Shown: positions 54,279-63,751 of the stretch, in pieces
Layout of the letters: each line of letters starts with the position of its first letter
How positions within the stretch are numbered: position 1 is the stretch's first letter
From: Leptospira yanagawae serovar Saopaulo str. Sao Paulo = ATCC 700523
GTDB lineage: Bacteria; Spirochaetota; Leptospiria; Leptospirales; Leptospiraceae
Direction: 5' to 3'
Length of the DNA: 64,000 nucleotides
Assembly: GCF_000332475.2 (NCBI RefSeq)
Contig: NZ_AOGX02000015.1
Span: forward strand, 372,001 to 436,000
Notes under the pieces: model-generated
The model's database searches: none
Told to the model about the DNA's origin: nothing
Seen by the model: only the letters and a program-made list of their open reading frames with translations
Program-made: the position numbers and the translations under genes

Positions 54279-55004
54279 ATGTTCCGTACATTTATTTTTT
54301 TCATCATCTTATCCTTTCCTATCTTGGGTTACACTCCAGGCAAATGGTCCCACAAAGATGCTTATCTTTTTAAAAAAGTGAAAAAGGTTCCCACGAAAGA
54401 GATCGTTCGGAATGCAGAAGGGCAGGTTGTTTATGTTGCTGAATATGAATACAACTCGGATGGAAAATTGATCACCGAAACATACTCTGACAAAGAAGGG
54501 AAAGGAGACGGCAAAACTACTTTTCGATACACGGAAGGTTTGCTAACAAGCGAAGAAGTTTATGACAATGGTGGTCACCTTGTCGAACGGAAAGACTTTC
54601 AATTTAAGGGTCGTGCTTTGAAAAAAATGAATGTCAAAGACCGTGAAGGAAAACTGCTGATGGTGTATTCGATCGAGAGTGATGGTGAAGGAAATGTTTT
54701 TGCCGCAGAAGGAAAAAACATGGAAACCAAAGACAATGAATCCTTCCGCTTTCAAATTGATCCCAAAAGACCTAATGTCCAAATCCAATACCTTACTGAT
54801 GACAAAAAGAAAGAACTGGGAGAGATACACTTCAAGTTTGATAGCAAAGGTAATTTGGTAGAGAGAGAATTTTTCCAAGGGGAAAATCGCCGCGTTCACA
54901 AATTAAAATACAAAGCCGATGGTAGTTTGGAGTCACATTCGTTTCACGTGAAACAAGGGGACAATTGGATCTTGGAAAAGACGCACGTCCTAGTTTACGA
55001 TTAA
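54279..55004 (+). CDS. Exported repeat protein of unknown function
   Basis: From ATG 54279 the protein has 241 residues, with AGGAG about 11 nt upstream and a signal peptide (TFIFFIILSFPILGYTPGKW). ATG 54252 in the same frame would add nine residues. The mature part contains repeated strand-turn units with YxYxxDGKL patterns (AEYEYNSDGKLITETYSD, TTFRYTEGLLTSEEVYDN and IHFKFDSKGNLVEREFFQ) that resemble YD or MORN-like repeats. I cannot assign a function. parS site 2 lies in its 3' region, so synonymous choice there is constrained. Confidence 0.65.
   Translation: MFRTFIFFIILSFPILGYTPGKWSHKDAYLFKKVKKVPTKEIVRNAEGQVVYVAEYEYNSDGKLITETYSDKEGKGDGKTTFRYTEGLLTSEEVYDNGGHLVERKDFQFKGRALKKMNVKDREGKLLMVYSIESDGEGNVFAAEGKNMETKDNESFRFQIDPKRPNVQIQYLTDDKKKELGEIHFKFDSKGNLVEREFFQGENRRVHKLKYKADGSLESHSFHVKQGDNWILEKTHVLVYD
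54940..54955. promoter_or_regulatory. parS site 2 (15/16 match), inside the exported-protein gene
   Basis: CGTTTCACGTGAAACA has the perfect 14-bp core (GTTTCACGTGAAAC at 54941-54954) with only the first base changed. It lies near the 3' end of the gene at 54279-55004. Together with site 1, 959 bp away, it brackets the rsmG/exported-protein promoter region. Confidence 0.93.
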
Positions 55005-55404
55005 TTTTCAGTATCAGTTTATCCATAACCGTTCGTGAACATACAGTCTTACGAACGGAAAGCATCCTTTCTTATCACACTCCTCTCCATTGCCTTTCCA
55101 ATTTGTGATGATTCATTTCATTCACGATTCTCCGTTACAACTCTTAGCCTAATGATGGAACAGAAGAATGTTTTCTAAAAGGTTGGTTACGACAGTTGAT
55201 CAGTAGCTTACAAACTATGGAATTTTGGTAGATCTCATGGCACTACACTTTCCAATCTAAGAATCATTTGGCCATTATCGTTTTGATAATATGAAAATCG
55301 AAAATTCATACAAAAGAAAACCAACCAAGAAGTGATCACTCTTGATTGGTTGTTTTGTTTTCTCGATGGATGGTAGTGTCAGCGTGAAGACTAATTGTTT
55401 AAAA
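55005..55404. other. Intergenic region with two hairpins, between convergent genes
   Basis: This 400-bp gap separates the exported repeat protein (plus) from mnmG (minus). CCGTTCGT (55029-55036) and ACGAACGG (55051-55058) form an 8-bp stem without a U-tract. A bidirectional terminator lies at 55319-55355. I see no gene or RNA in the remaining 250 bp. Confidence 0.6.
55319..55360. terminator. Bidirectional Rho-independent terminator
   Basis: AACCAACCAAG pairs with CTTGATTGGTT (one mismatch) around the palindrome AGTGATCACT, giving a long stem over 55319-55351. TTTTGTTTTC follows on the plus strand, and the plus-strand CAAAAGAAAA just before it gives a T-rich tail on the minus strand. It can therefore end both the exported-protein gene and mnmG. 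Confidence 0.8.
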
Positions 55405-57279
55405 TTATCTTCGATCCACCAAATGATAAAGGAGTAGGTCAACATCAGAAGGATCTACACCTGAAATGTGAAGCGCTGTTTCCAAATTGAGTGGTCTGTG
55501 TTTTTCCAATTTCACGATGGCTTCGGTTTTCAATCCTTTCACACTTGTGTAATCAAAATCAGAAGGGATCTGGAAGTTCAAAAACTTCTTACGGTATTCG
55601 ATTGTTTCGAGTTCCCGTTTTAAATACCCCTCATACTTCACTTCCATTTCCAATACTGCTTTTTCATCTTCATTCAAAATTGAAAGTTCAGAAACAATGG
55701 GTTCTAAGTCTTTGATTTTGATATCGGATCGTTTGAGAAAAGAAGCAAGCGAGTGACCAAATTTATAATTTGTGATCTGTTTCTCTTCCAATACTTTTGT
55801 GAGTTCTTCGGATGGTTTCATCGCCGAAACAAACAAATGAGATTTGATGGATTCTATCCTAGCGTAACGATCTCTCATATCTTTGTATAAGGATTCTTCC
55901 ACTAAACCCATCTCATATCCATACTGCATAAGCCTTTGGTCCGCATTGTCTTGTCGGAGGAGTAGGCGGTACTCGGCGCGACTTGTGAACATTCGATAGG
56001 GATCCTCAACACCTTTGTAAACAAGATCATCCACGAGTACTCCGATATAGGATTCACTTCGTTTGAATAAAATTGGTTCTTCTTTTCGAACCGAACGAAT
56101 CACATTATATGCTGCGACAAGTCCCTGTGCTGCCGCTTCTTCATAACCAGTAGTTCCATTGATTTGTCCGGCATGGTAAAGGCCCTTTACCTTTTTTGTT
56201 TCAAGGGTTGGATTGAGTTCAGTTGGATCAACATAATCATATTCAATCGCATACCCAGGTCGCATAAGTTCCACTTCTTCTAAACCCTTGATGCTTCGAA
56301 GAAACTTCCATTGTACTTCTTCCGGTAAACTTGTGGAAACACCATTGAGATACATCTCGTTTGTTTCATAACCTTCTGGTTCGATAAAAATTTGATGTCT
56401 GTCTCGTTCTGCAAAACGAACAACCTTATCTTCAATCGAAGGGCAATACCTTGGGCCTATACTTTTGATCTGACCAGAATACATCGGAGAATATTCCAAG
56501 TTTTGTTTGATCAGTTCATGAGTCGTGTCATTGGTATAAGTGATGTAACAAGGGATCTGTTTTCGATCGATCTTCTTTGTGGAAAAAGAAAAGGGACGAG
56601 GGTTCTCATCACCATCTTGGATTTCAAGTCCTTCAAAGTTGATGGAGTTTTTGTGAACACGAGCAGGGGTTCCTGTTTTCAAACGACCAAGTCGTAATTC
56701 AAAACGGGCAAGTGTATGAGACAATCCTTTCGTAGTAGGCTCACCGATACGACCTGATTCTTTTTGATAGGTTCCAATATGGATCACACTCGATAAAAAT
56801 GTACCTGTAGTTAAGATCACATGTTTCGTATAAAATGTAAAACCACGACCTGTAATGACACCAGTCACTTGGTTTCCTTCCACAATCAAATCTTCAACGG
56901 TATCTTGTCTGATCGAAAGCTGTTGTAATTTTTCCAACTGGTGTTTGATCATGAGTTGGTATTGTTTCTTCTCTGCTTGTGCTCGTGGTGCCCAAACAGA
57001 AGGACCTTTGGAAGTGTTTAACATTTTAAACTGAATCCCCGTTTGGTCGATCACTCGTCCCATAAGGCCACCGAGGGCATCCACTTCACGAACCATATGT
57101 CCTTTGGCAATCCCACCAATCGCTGGGTTGCAACTCATCTGACCAATGGTATCTAAGTTCATTGTGATGAGTAAGGTTTTGAGTCCTGCTTTGGCCGAGA
57201 TATAAGCAGCTTCTGTTCCGGCATGTCCGGCACCAACAACGATACAATCAAATTGGTTGGGATAAAAGGATGGATTCAT
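55405..57279 (-). CDS. mnmG: tRNA uridine 5-carboxymethylaminomethyl modification enzyme MnmG (GidA)
   Basis: A 624-residue flavoprotein. FAD binding: [20 protein letters not shown]. Further motifs are [31 protein letters not shown] and [14 protein letters not shown]. With MnmE it installs the cmnm5 group at U34 of tRNAs. It lies near oriC with rsmG-parA-parB, as in many bacteria, though a 1.2-kb stretch with a plus-strand gene separates it from rsmG here. A divergent ilvE lies 168 bp upstream. Confidence 0.97.
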   Translation of the reverse strand: MNPSFYPNQFDCIVVGAGHAGTEAAYISAKAGLKTLLITMNLDTIGQMSCNPAIGGIAKGHMVREVDALGGLMGRVIDQTGIQFKMLNTSKGPSVWAPRAQAEKKQYQLMIKHQLEKLQQLSIRQDTVEDLIVEGNQVTGVITGRGFTFYTKHVILTTGTFLSSVIHIGTYQKESGRIGEPTTKGLSHTLARFELRLGRLKTGTPARVHKNSINFEGLEIQDGDENPRPFSFSTKKIDRKQIPCYITYTNDTTHELIKQNLEYSPMYSGQIKSIGPRYCPSIEDKVVRFAERDRHQIFIEPEGYETNEMYLNGVSTSLPEEVQWKFLRSIKGLEEVELMRPGYAIEYDYVDPTELNPTLETKKVKGLYHAGQINGTTGYEEAAAQGLVAAYNVIRSVRKEEPILFKRSESYIGVLVDDLVYKGVEDPYRMFTSRAEYRLLLRQDNADQRLMQYGYEMGLVEESLYKDMRDRYARIESIKSHLFVSAMKPSEELTKVLEEKQITNYKFGHSLASFLKRSDIKIKDLEPIVSELSILNEDEKAVLEMEVKYEGYLKRELETIEYRKKFLNFQIPSDFDYTSVKGLKTEAIVKLEKHRPLNLETALHISGVDPSDVDLLLYHLVDRR

Positions 57280-57447
57280 ATTATGTCTTCTTAGTGTAAC
57301 GATTTTTATGTCTTATGAAATTAAAGGAGAGATAAGACTACTCTCTAGAACGATATCAAAACCATCGGCCTATGCTTCGAGAGAAAAAAAGATAAAATTC
57401 ATTTTCTAATTTCGAAACTCCTGAAGTTTGGAAGGATAGGAATCTCA

Positions 57448-58371
57448 ATGGCTCAGAATTCATTCCCTTATACATACTTTGAAGGTAAAATTGTACCTTC
57501 CGAAGACGCAAAAGTCAGTGTCCAAACCCACGCCCTTCAATATGGCACAGGTGTCTTTGGAGGAATCCGAGGTTACTACAACGAAGCGAAACAAAATCTT
57601 TTTGTCTTTCGATTGCCTGAACATTGCAAACGTCTCGTGAACTCCACAAAGATCATGCAACTTCAAATCAAAATCACACCAGATGAAATCCAAAACATCA
57701 TCTTGGATCTTCTTCGCAAAAATGAAGCGAAACAAAATGTATACTTACGACCTTTTATCTATACATCAGCCTTACAACTTTCACCGCGTTTCCATGATGT
57801 GAAAGCAGACATCACAGTGTATGCATTAAAACTAGATGATTACCTCGATACACAAAATGGACTCACAACAATGGTTTCCTCTTGGCAACGATTCTCAGAC
57901 AACCAAATCCCAACTTTATCCAAAGTCAGTGGTGGCTATGTCAACTCTGCTCTTGCAAAATCAGAAGCCGTCCAAAACGGAATGGATGAAGCCATCTTCT
58001 TAGATGCAAGAGGGTTTGTATCAGAAGGGTCTGCTGAAAATCTTTTTATCGTTCGTGATGGAGTGATCCATACACCAACCATTCCTTCCTCGATCCTAGA
58101 AGGGATTACAAGAAGGAGTATCATTCAAATTGCAAAAGACCTTGGTTACCAAGTAATCGAAAGAGACATTGCTAGATCGGAACTCTATATCGCTGATGAA
58201 TTATTTTTTTCAGGAACTGGTGTGCAAGTCGCTTGGGTGAAAGAAGTGGATCGTCGTGTGATTGGAAATGGAAACATGGGTCCCATCACAAAAAAAATCC
58301 AATCTATCTTTTTTGAAACTGTACGTGGCGACGAAGCTAAGTACATGAATTGGCTCACACCGGTTTATTAA
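57448..58371 (+). CDS. ilvE: Branched-chain amino-acid aminotransferase
   Basis: A 307-residue fold-type IV PLP enzyme. Motifs: LQYGTGVFGGIRGY, LSKVSGGYVNSALAKSEA (with the PLP-binding Lys), EAIFLDARGFVSEGSAENLF, and FSGTGVQVAWVKEVD. It makes leucine, isoleucine and valine from the keto acids with glutamate as amino donor. It lies between mnmG (divergent) and holB, 6 bp ahead of holB, so the two are likely cotranscribed. Its place next to dnaA is incidental. Confidence 0.94.
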   Translation: MAQNSFPYTYFEGKIVPSEDAKVSVQTHALQYGTGVFGGIRGYYNEAKQNLFVFRLPEHCKRLVNSTKIMQLQIKITPDEIQNIILDLLRKNEAKQNVYLRPFIYTSALQLSPRFHDVKADITVYALKLDDYLDTQNGLTTMVSSWQRFSDNQIPTLSKVSGGYVNSALAKSEAVQNGMDEAIFLDARGFVSEGSAENLFIVRDGVIHTPTIPSSILEGITRRSIIQIAKDLGYQVIERDIARSELYIADELFFSGTGVQVAWVKEVDRRVIGNGNMGPITKKIQSIFFETVRGDEAKYMNWLTPVY

Positions 58372-58377
58372 AACAAA

Positions 58378-59310
58378 ATGGCAGATACGTTGTTTTCATT
58401 TGAGCAGGTGTCTGGCCAAGATGTTGCGCTAACCTATTTAAATTCTTTTTTAAAAGATAGATCCAAAATTCCTGGTTCTCTTATTTTTTACGGCCCTGAT
58501 GGCGTGGGAAAGTGGCTCGCTGCCGAAAGGTTTGCTCGTCATATTTTATGCCTGAATGGGACATCTTGTGGGAATTGTGATTCCTGTAGGCAATTCATGA
58601 AGGGAGTCCATCCAGACTTCATTCAATTTCCTAGACGAAAGAATATTGCCATAGGAAAGGAAAAGGATCCCGAAGAGTTAACAATCCGTTGGTTACTTTC
58701 TACAAGAATTCCTTACAAACCACATACCTCAGAATATCGAATTGTCCTTTTTCCTGAGGCAAATCGAATCAATAATGAGGCGGAAACTACTTTATTAAAA
58801 ACGTTAGAAGAACCACCACCTCATACAAAATTCATTCTGATTGTTAATGATCTTCATAATTTAAAACCCACCATTGTCTCTCGTTCAGTGTGCATTCCTT
58901 TCCATTACCTTCCTCAATCCGAAATCAAAAAAATCAGAAGGGAAGAATTCACGGAATCAAAATTGTATTATGGAGGTTCTCTCAATCCATTTGAAATTGC
59001 TGATGAATATTTAGAAGAATGGCATGAAAATGTTAGGGAACATTGTCATGATTCCATTTTATTATTTAAATTAGAAAACTGGGTGAGAGACCAATTAGCT
59101 GAATTTCGATCCAACAAAGAAGGACTAACAGGAATCGATTTTTTAGAAATCATTTGTTTGTTATTACTGTTTGAATATAGACAAAAAAACTTTGAAGCCA
59201 ATGTGGGAAGGATTGAAGCCATCCTAGATTTTAAAATGAAACTCCATTACGAAATTCCAGCTCTTGAATATGTTCTTTTATCACAACTTTTCTTGCGACT
59301 CGCAACTTAA
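58378..59310 (+). CDS. holB: DNA polymerase III subunit delta' (clamp loader)
   Basis: A 310-residue AAA+ protein. The P-loop is degenerate (GPDGVGKW, with Trp instead of Thr/Ser), as expected for delta', which does not hydrolyse ATP. The zinc module (CGNCDSCRQF), FPEANRINNEAETTLLKTLE and LKPTIVSRS match. It forms the clamp loader with DnaX. ATG 58378 is 6 bp after ilvE. The next gene downstream is dnaA. Confidence 0.92.
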   Translation: MADTLFSFEQVSGQDVALTYLNSFLKDRSKIPGSLIFYGPDGVGKWLAAERFARHILCLNGTSCGNCDSCRQFMKGVHPDFIQFPRRKNIAIGKEKDPEELTIRWLLSTRIPYKPHTSEYRIVLFPEANRINNEAETTLLKTLEEPPPHTKFILIVNDLHNLKPTIVSRSVCIPFHYLPQSEIKKIRREEFTESKLYYGGSLNPFEIADEYLEEWHENVREHCHDSILLFKLENWVRDQLAEFRSNKEGLTGIDFLEIICLLLLFEYRQKNFEANVGRIEAILDFKMKLHYEIPALEYVLLSQLFLRLAT

Positions 59311-59529
59311 GAAAAAAAAGATCCAACAAGTTTTGTTAAAACATCATTTCACAGTTTCCTTCTTTTATCTTCTGAAATCATTTTCAAAAGAAGAAGTTCA
59401 TTTGAAACGTGAAATGAAACCACCTAACAAACATAAGACATTTTTTCTCTGTCAAACAAATAAAGTGACATAATTTTTTTATTCGGTTCGACTATTTTTC
59501 GGAGTTTGGAACGTTTTCCGATTTTTCAT

Positions 59530-59560
59530 TTGAATTCTACCTACTTGCTAAAAGTATAGT
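59530..59560 (+). promoter_or_regulatory. Possible dnaA promoter
   Basis: TTGAAT at 59530-59535 and TATAGT at 59555-59560 (19-bp spacer) lie about 30 bp upstream of the dnaA TTG. The spacing is a little long. A TGACATAA motif copy lies about 65 bp further upstream, at 59466. Confidence 0.4.
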
Positions 59561-59589
59561 ACCCGATTTCACATTTAGGGCGGGGAAGC

Positions 59590-60915
59590 TTGGACAAACG
59601 TTGGGAAGAAATTTTAGAAGAAATATCGAAACAGATACCTCCCAAGTACTTTTCCAATTTCATTGTCCCACTCCGCTTCGATAAGTGGGAGAACCAAGTG
59701 GTTCACTTAATGGCACCCTCCAGCGGGATCAAACGCCATGTGGAAACAAAATACATCAGCTTCATCGAAGATGCGGTTTACCAAATCATCGGAGACAAAT
59801 TTAAAGTTTCCATCCTTACCGAATCAGAAACATCTTCACATGTTTTAAAAGAAGTCATCCAATCAAAATTCGATGATTCTGATTCCGACCTCAATCCTGA
59901 GTATATCTTTCAAAATTATATCACATCTGATTCCAATCGTATTGCTTACACTGCCGCCAAAACTGTGGTGGAACAACCTGGTAAATACAATCCTTTGTAT
60001 TTGTTTGGTCCCGTTGGAGTGGGAAAAACACATTTACTCCACGCCATTGGCAATGAGATCAAAAAAAAAGATCCATGGAAAACCGTTCGTTATGTAAACA
60101 GTACTTCATTTTTAAACGAATTCATTTTTACGGTTCGGCAAAACAATCGTGAGTCTCTCGAATCGTTTAAAATTCGTTACCAGTCATATAATGTTCTACT
60201 ATTTGATGACATTCAATTTTTGAATGGTGGTGCCGAGAAAACCCAAGAAGAGTTTTTTGCTCTTTTTAATTTTTTATACGATCGCAAACGTCAAATCGTC
60301 ATCGCATCGGATAGACCAAGTTACGAACTCCCTCTCCATGAGAGACTGAAATCTAGATTTGTACATGGTTTACAAGCGGATATCAAATCACATGATTTAG
60401 AATTACGTAAGTCGTTACTCAAAAATAGTTTTTCTGAATTTAATATTCCTGCAAGTGACAACTTAGTCCATTGGCTCGCCGAACGATTAGAAGGTGATTC
60501 CCGTGCCCTCATTGGAATTGTAAACGATTTGGTGATGTATAAAAAAGCCTATGAGTATTTTTTGCTCACGGAAGACAAAATCAAAGAAATTGCCGAAGCA
60601 CGTTTCCTAACGAATAAAAAACGAATTGGATTCAGTCCTGATATGGTCATCGATTTGGTTTGTGAACGGACAAACGTCGCTAGAAAGGATTTACTTGGAA
60701 AAAGCCGGAAGGCAGATTTTATCCCACCTAGGCATCTATGTATGCTCCTCCTCCACGATGTTTTGCATGTGCCCAAGGCCCAAATTGGTCGTATTTTTTC
60801 CACGACTCATTCTACCGTCATCCACGGGATTGATAAGTTTAAGGAACGTATGAAGACGGAACCCCAATGGGAAGACCTTTTTCATACCATCAAACACAAG
60901 ATTAGCTTCCAATAA
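59590..60915 (+). CDS. dnaA: Chromosomal replication initiator DnaA with a divergent DNA-binding motif
   Basis: A 441-residue AAA+ initiator. Domain I (about residues 1-75), a linker, then domain III with FGPVGVGKTHLLHAIG (Walker A) and LLFDDIQFL (Walker B). Domain IV keeps the basic Arg region (ADFIPPRHLCMLLLHDVL), but the recognition motif reads IGRIFSTTHSTVIHG where most DnaA proteins have FGGRDHTTVLHA. The Arg before the His is Thr, the loop is one residue shorter, and the Asp before the His is Thr. The protein is otherwise full-length. It starts at TTG 59590, preceded by GGGGAAG. dnaN follows after 246 bp. Confidence 0.96.
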   Translation: MDKRWEEILEEISKQIPPKYFSNFIVPLRFDKWENQVVHLMAPSSGIKRHVETKYISFIEDAVYQIIGDKFKVSILTESETSSHVLKEVIQSKFDDSDSDLNPEYIFQNYITSDSNRIAYTAAKTVVEQPGKYNPLYLFGPVGVGKTHLLHAIGNEIKKKDPWKTVRYVNSTSFLNEFIFTVRQNNRESLESFKIRYQSYNVLLFDDIQFLNGGAEKTQEEFFALFNFLYDRKRQIVIASDRPSYELPLHERLKSRFVHGLQADIKSHDLELRKSLLKNSFSEFNIPASDNLVHWLAERLEGDSRALIGIVNDLVMYKKAYEYFLLTEDKIKEIAEARFLTNKKRIGFSPDMVIDLVCERTNVARKDLLGKSRKADFIPPRHLCMLLLHDVLHVPKAQIGRIFSTTHSTVIHGIDKFKERMKTEPQWEDLFHTIKHKISFQ

Positions 60916-61161
60916 ACTGTGACTAACAAGAAGACAGACTGTCTATAAACTGTCGATAGGACATAGTCTCGACTTATGGTTCCAAAATTGTCGCATCAAC
61001 TGTTCAAAGCGACATAAATATTCACACTTGCCAAATGGAAAAAAACTGACATAATTCAATAAAAATTGAACTTTCCAGGCTTTATCGACATACTGACAGA
61101 ACCAACGGAAACGACATAATATATATAAAGATATATAATATAAATAAGAAGAAGAGGAAAA
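60916..61161. other. Probable oriC: AT-rich gap between dnaA and dnaN with repeated TTATGTC motifs
   Basis: This 246-bp gap holds, on the minus strand, TTATGTC(A/G) at 61010-61017, 61047-61054 and 61112-61119, TATGTCG with one change at 61086-61093, and CTATGTCC at 60959-60966. All point the same way. An AT-rich block (about 61117-61145) may be the unwinding element. TTATCGACA (61082-61090) and ATATTCACA (61018-61026) each differ by one base from the classic DnaA boxes TTATCCACA and TTATNCACA. The dnaA-dnaN gap is a common oriC site, and parS lies nearby. GC skew would be needed to confirm it. Confidence 0.7.
61134..61139 (+). promoter_or_regulatory. -10 element of dnaN within the AT-rich block
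   Basis: TATAAT at 61134-61139 is a perfect -10 hexamer, 23 bp before the dnaN ATG. The -35 is weak (ACGACA at 61111-61116 with a 17-bp spacer) and overlaps a TTATGTC motif, so a DnaA-like factor bound there could repress or couple dnaN expression. Confidence 0.5.
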
Positions 61162-62280
61162 ATGAAATTCACTGTCAATACTACAGAATTCCTAAAAGCA
61201 ATTAACTCAGTGGATGGAGTGATCTCAGTACGTGAGATTAAGTCGGCTCTTTCCAATTTAAAAATACAAACTGGGGAAAACGAAGTGTACCTTTCTGCGA
61301 CTGATTTGGAGATCGCAATCAAAACTTCTGTTCCTTCCACCATTGGAGAAAAAGGAACGGCATCACTTCCTGCAAAACAACTCTCTAGCATTTTTAAAAA
61401 TTTGAACTTTGATACTAGTTTACTGACAACAACGGAACAATCGGAGAATTCAGAAACAACCATCACTGATGCTTCTGGTAAAATGGACACAAAGTTTAAA
61501 GTAAACGGAATTGATTCTGAGGATATCAAAATAATTCCAAAAGTGGATGAAGCGAGTGTTGTCGAATTTCCTTGCCAAACCATTCGAGAAATGTTTCGTA
61601 AAACATCTTACGCTATGGCAATCGAAGAAACACGTTTTGTATTCAATGGATTGTTTTTAAAACCAGATAACACTGATTTAATTGTTGTGGGAACAGATGG
61701 ACGTCGTTTATCAAAAATTGTCCGTAAATTTCCAAAACAATTTCCATTCAAAAATGGAGTGATCATCCCACATAAAGCTGTTCGCGAAATGTTAAAAATG
61801 ATGGAAGGAAAAGAAACGGCAAAGATCGGATTTGTGGAAGAACAAATTTATGTTTCTTCTGGAAACGTTGAACTTCTTTTTAAACTCATTGATGGAAACT
61901 TTCCTGATTACGAACAAGTGATTCCGAAACAAACCACTGAATCCGTTCGTGTTGTGAAAGCTGACTTTCTTACATTTTTAAAACAAGCTTTGATCTCAGC
62001 TGAAGAACCATCGAAACAAATTCGTTTGGCTTTCAGTAAAGGAAATGTAAACATTAGTTCTTCAAATCCAGGAACAATGATGTTCGATCACAATATGCCT
62101 ATTGAATACAATGGTGAAGCGATTACCATCGCGTTTAAAGGTGATTATTTAAGTGATGTTGTGAAAGCTGTGGATGATCCAGAAGTCATTTTAGAATTCA
62201 CTACTTCTAGTGCTCCTGTATTGTTTAAGGATCCTTCTGACAGCGATTTTGTTTCTGTCATTATGCCAATGAAACTTTGA
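61162..62280 (+). CDS. dnaN: DNA polymerase III subunit beta (sliding clamp)
   Basis: A 372-residue clamp with three domains, beginning MKFTVNTTEFLKAINSVDGV and ending VSVIMPMKL, the typical C-terminus. GTDGRRLSKI lies in the second domain. AGAGGAAAA precedes ATG 61162. It is the processivity clamp for replication. The stop TGA overlaps the recF ATG (TGATG), so recF translation is coupled. Confidence 0.97.
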   Translation: MKFTVNTTEFLKAINSVDGVISVREIKSALSNLKIQTGENEVYLSATDLEIAIKTSVPSTIGEKGTASLPAKQLSSIFKNLNFDTSLLTTTEQSENSETTITDASGKMDTKFKVNGIDSEDIKIIPKVDEASVVEFPCQTIREMFRKTSYAMAIEETRFVFNGLFLKPDNTDLIVVGTDGRRLSKIVRKFPKQFPFKNGVIIPHKAVREMLKMMEGKETAKIGFVEEQIYVSSGNVELLFKLIDGNFPDYEQVIPKQTTESVRVVKADFLTFLKQALISAEEPSKQIRLAFSKGNVNISSSNPGTMMFDHNMPIEYNGEAITIAFKGDYLSDVVKAVDDPEVILEFTTSSAPVLFKDPSDSDFVSVIMPMKL

Positions 62281-63383
62281 TGTTTCTAAAAAGAATTTAC
62301 ATCAAAAATTTTCGAAACCACGAAGAAACCCAACTCACATTCAAATCACGTCTTGTCTTCTTCATTGGAAACAATGGAGAAGGGAAGACAAATTTACTCG
62401 AATCCATTTCACTTTTATCCTATTTAAAAAGTTTTCGTGAATCAGACCAAAATCAACTTTTACGTTGGGATACTTCGGACACATTTATCCGAGCTGAATT
62501 TGAATCAGAAGGGAATGATTATTTATTTGAATATGGAATCGAACATTCACAAAACAAACGTAAAAAATTAAAAGTGAATGGAGAAGAATTTAAAAAAATC
62601 TCTGACTATGTAGGTTACTTTCGTTCCATCGTAATGAGTCCACCAGATATTTTAATCATTGAAGATGGGAATGTGGAACGACGAAGATTTTTAGATGCAT
62701 TCATTTCCTCTACCAATCGTTATTATTTAAAACAACTCATCGAATATGAGAGGTTGATCAAACAAAGGAACGCAGCATTAAAAAAAGAAAATGTGAGTGA
62801 AAGGGAAATCGGAATTTGGGATGAACCGATCATTGAACACGATGCGGAAATCAGAGAAATTAGAACTAAAACCATTCAGAGTTTAGCAGGATACTTTCAT
62901 CAAAATCTTTTACAACTGAGTTCAGGAAAGGATCCATTCCATCTAACATATAAACCAAATGTATCTTGTAAAGAAGAACATAGGCAAAGGTTATTCGATA
63001 ATTTACGAAAAGACAAATCTATCGGTTACACAAGTTGTGGAAACCATCGAGATACTCTTCCCATCGGATTTGATGATAAAGATTTAAGTGGTTTTGGATC
63101 CCAAGGCCAAAAACGAAGTGCCGTCATTGCTCTAAAAACTGCCTGTTTTCAAATGATCCGCGATACAACGGGAGAAGCTCCAGTCCTTCTCATTGATGAC
63201 ATCATCCGTGAACTCGATGTGAAACGAAGGGAATATTTTGTGAATTTGATCTCTGAGTGTGGCCAGGCATTTTTCACCACAACAGATTTGGAAGGGATCA
63301 ATGAATATGTCGGAAACCTAACTGTTGATAAAGAAATTTATCAGATTGAATCTGGAAAAGTGAAGGTTTTCACAGCCACATGA
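62280..63383 (+). CDS. recF: DNA repair ATPase RecF
   Basis: From ATG 62280 the protein has 367 residues. It has a Walker A (GNNGEGKTNLLESI), a signature-like SGFGSQGQKRSAVIALKTA, and Walker B (PVLLIDDIIRELD). RecF acts with RecO and RecR (recR at 40818) at stalled forks and gaps. The TTG 3 bp upstream was rejected in favour of ATG. Its stop overlaps dciA (ATGA). Confidence 0.96.
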   Translation: MFLKRIYIKNFRNHEETQLTFKSRLVFFIGNNGEGKTNLLESISLLSYLKSFRESDQNQLLRWDTSDTFIRAEFESEGNDYLFEYGIEHSQNKRKKLKVNGEEFKKISDYVGYFRSIVMSPPDILIIEDGNVERRRFLDAFISSTNRYYLKQLIEYERLIKQRNAALKKENVSEREIGIWDEPIIEHDAEIREIRTKTIQSLAGYFHQNLLQLSSGKDPFHLTYKPNVSCKEEHRQRLFDNLRKDKSIGYTSCGNHRDTLPIGFDDKDLSGFGSQGQKRSAVIALKTACFQMIRDTTGEAPVLLIDDIIRELDVKRREYFVNLISECGQAFFTTTDLEGINEYVGNLTVDKEIYQIESGKVKVFTAT

Positions 63384-63703
63384 AAAAAGTAGAACTCACT
63401 GAACTTTTCCAAAGCCTTGAAAAAATGGGACTCGACCGAGAATCGGTTTTCCAAGACCAAATTTTAAAGAAACTTCGTTTACAATGGAATGAAATCGTAG
63501 GGGATGTATTCGGAAAACAAAGTTTTCCTAAATCTTTGGATGGTAAAAAACTGACAGTTGTTTGTCGACATTCGATGGTTTCTCAGGAATTGGAGTTCCA
63601 AAAAGAAGAATTGTTACAAAAAATCAATCGAATCGCAAATCCTATTTTCTTAGAAAAAATCCATTTCAAAACAGGGAATGAATTCCAAAATCCAAGGTCC
63701 TAA
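63380..63703 (+). CDS. dciA: DUF721/DciA-like helicase-loader protein
   Basis: A 107-residue protein. The DUF721 pattern (LRLQWNEIVGDVFGKQSFPK, GKKLTVVCRHSMVSQELEFQ, then KEELLQKINRI) fits DciA, the widespread ancestral replicative-helicase loader or interactor that binds DnaB. It lies between recF and gyrB, the classic position. It uses ATG 63380, overlapping the recF stop. Confidence 0.85.
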   Translation: MKKVELTELFQSLEKMGLDRESVFQDQILKKLRLQWNEIVGDVFGKQSFPKSLDGKKLTVVCRHSMVSQELEFQKEELLQKINRIANPIFLEKIHFKTGNEFQNPRS

Positions 63704-63751
63704 ACCTTCCGTTTGACCCCGATTTCACTTGCCCTTCGAGGGTCTTTTTAG

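Noticed and set aside
59311..59589. The 279-bp gap upstream of dnaA as the origin instead of the dnaA-dnaN gap.
   Set aside because: It holds one TTATGTC copy and a plausible dnaA promoter but fewer motif repeats than the dnaA-dnaN gap. Without GC-skew data neither can be excluded.
60916..61161. Near-canonical DnaA boxes TTATCGACA (61082-61090) and ATATTCACA (61018-61026) as evidence for a normal origin.
   Set aside because: Each has one mismatch and there are only two. They are noted as a competing explanation, but they do not outnumber the repeated TTATGTC motif.
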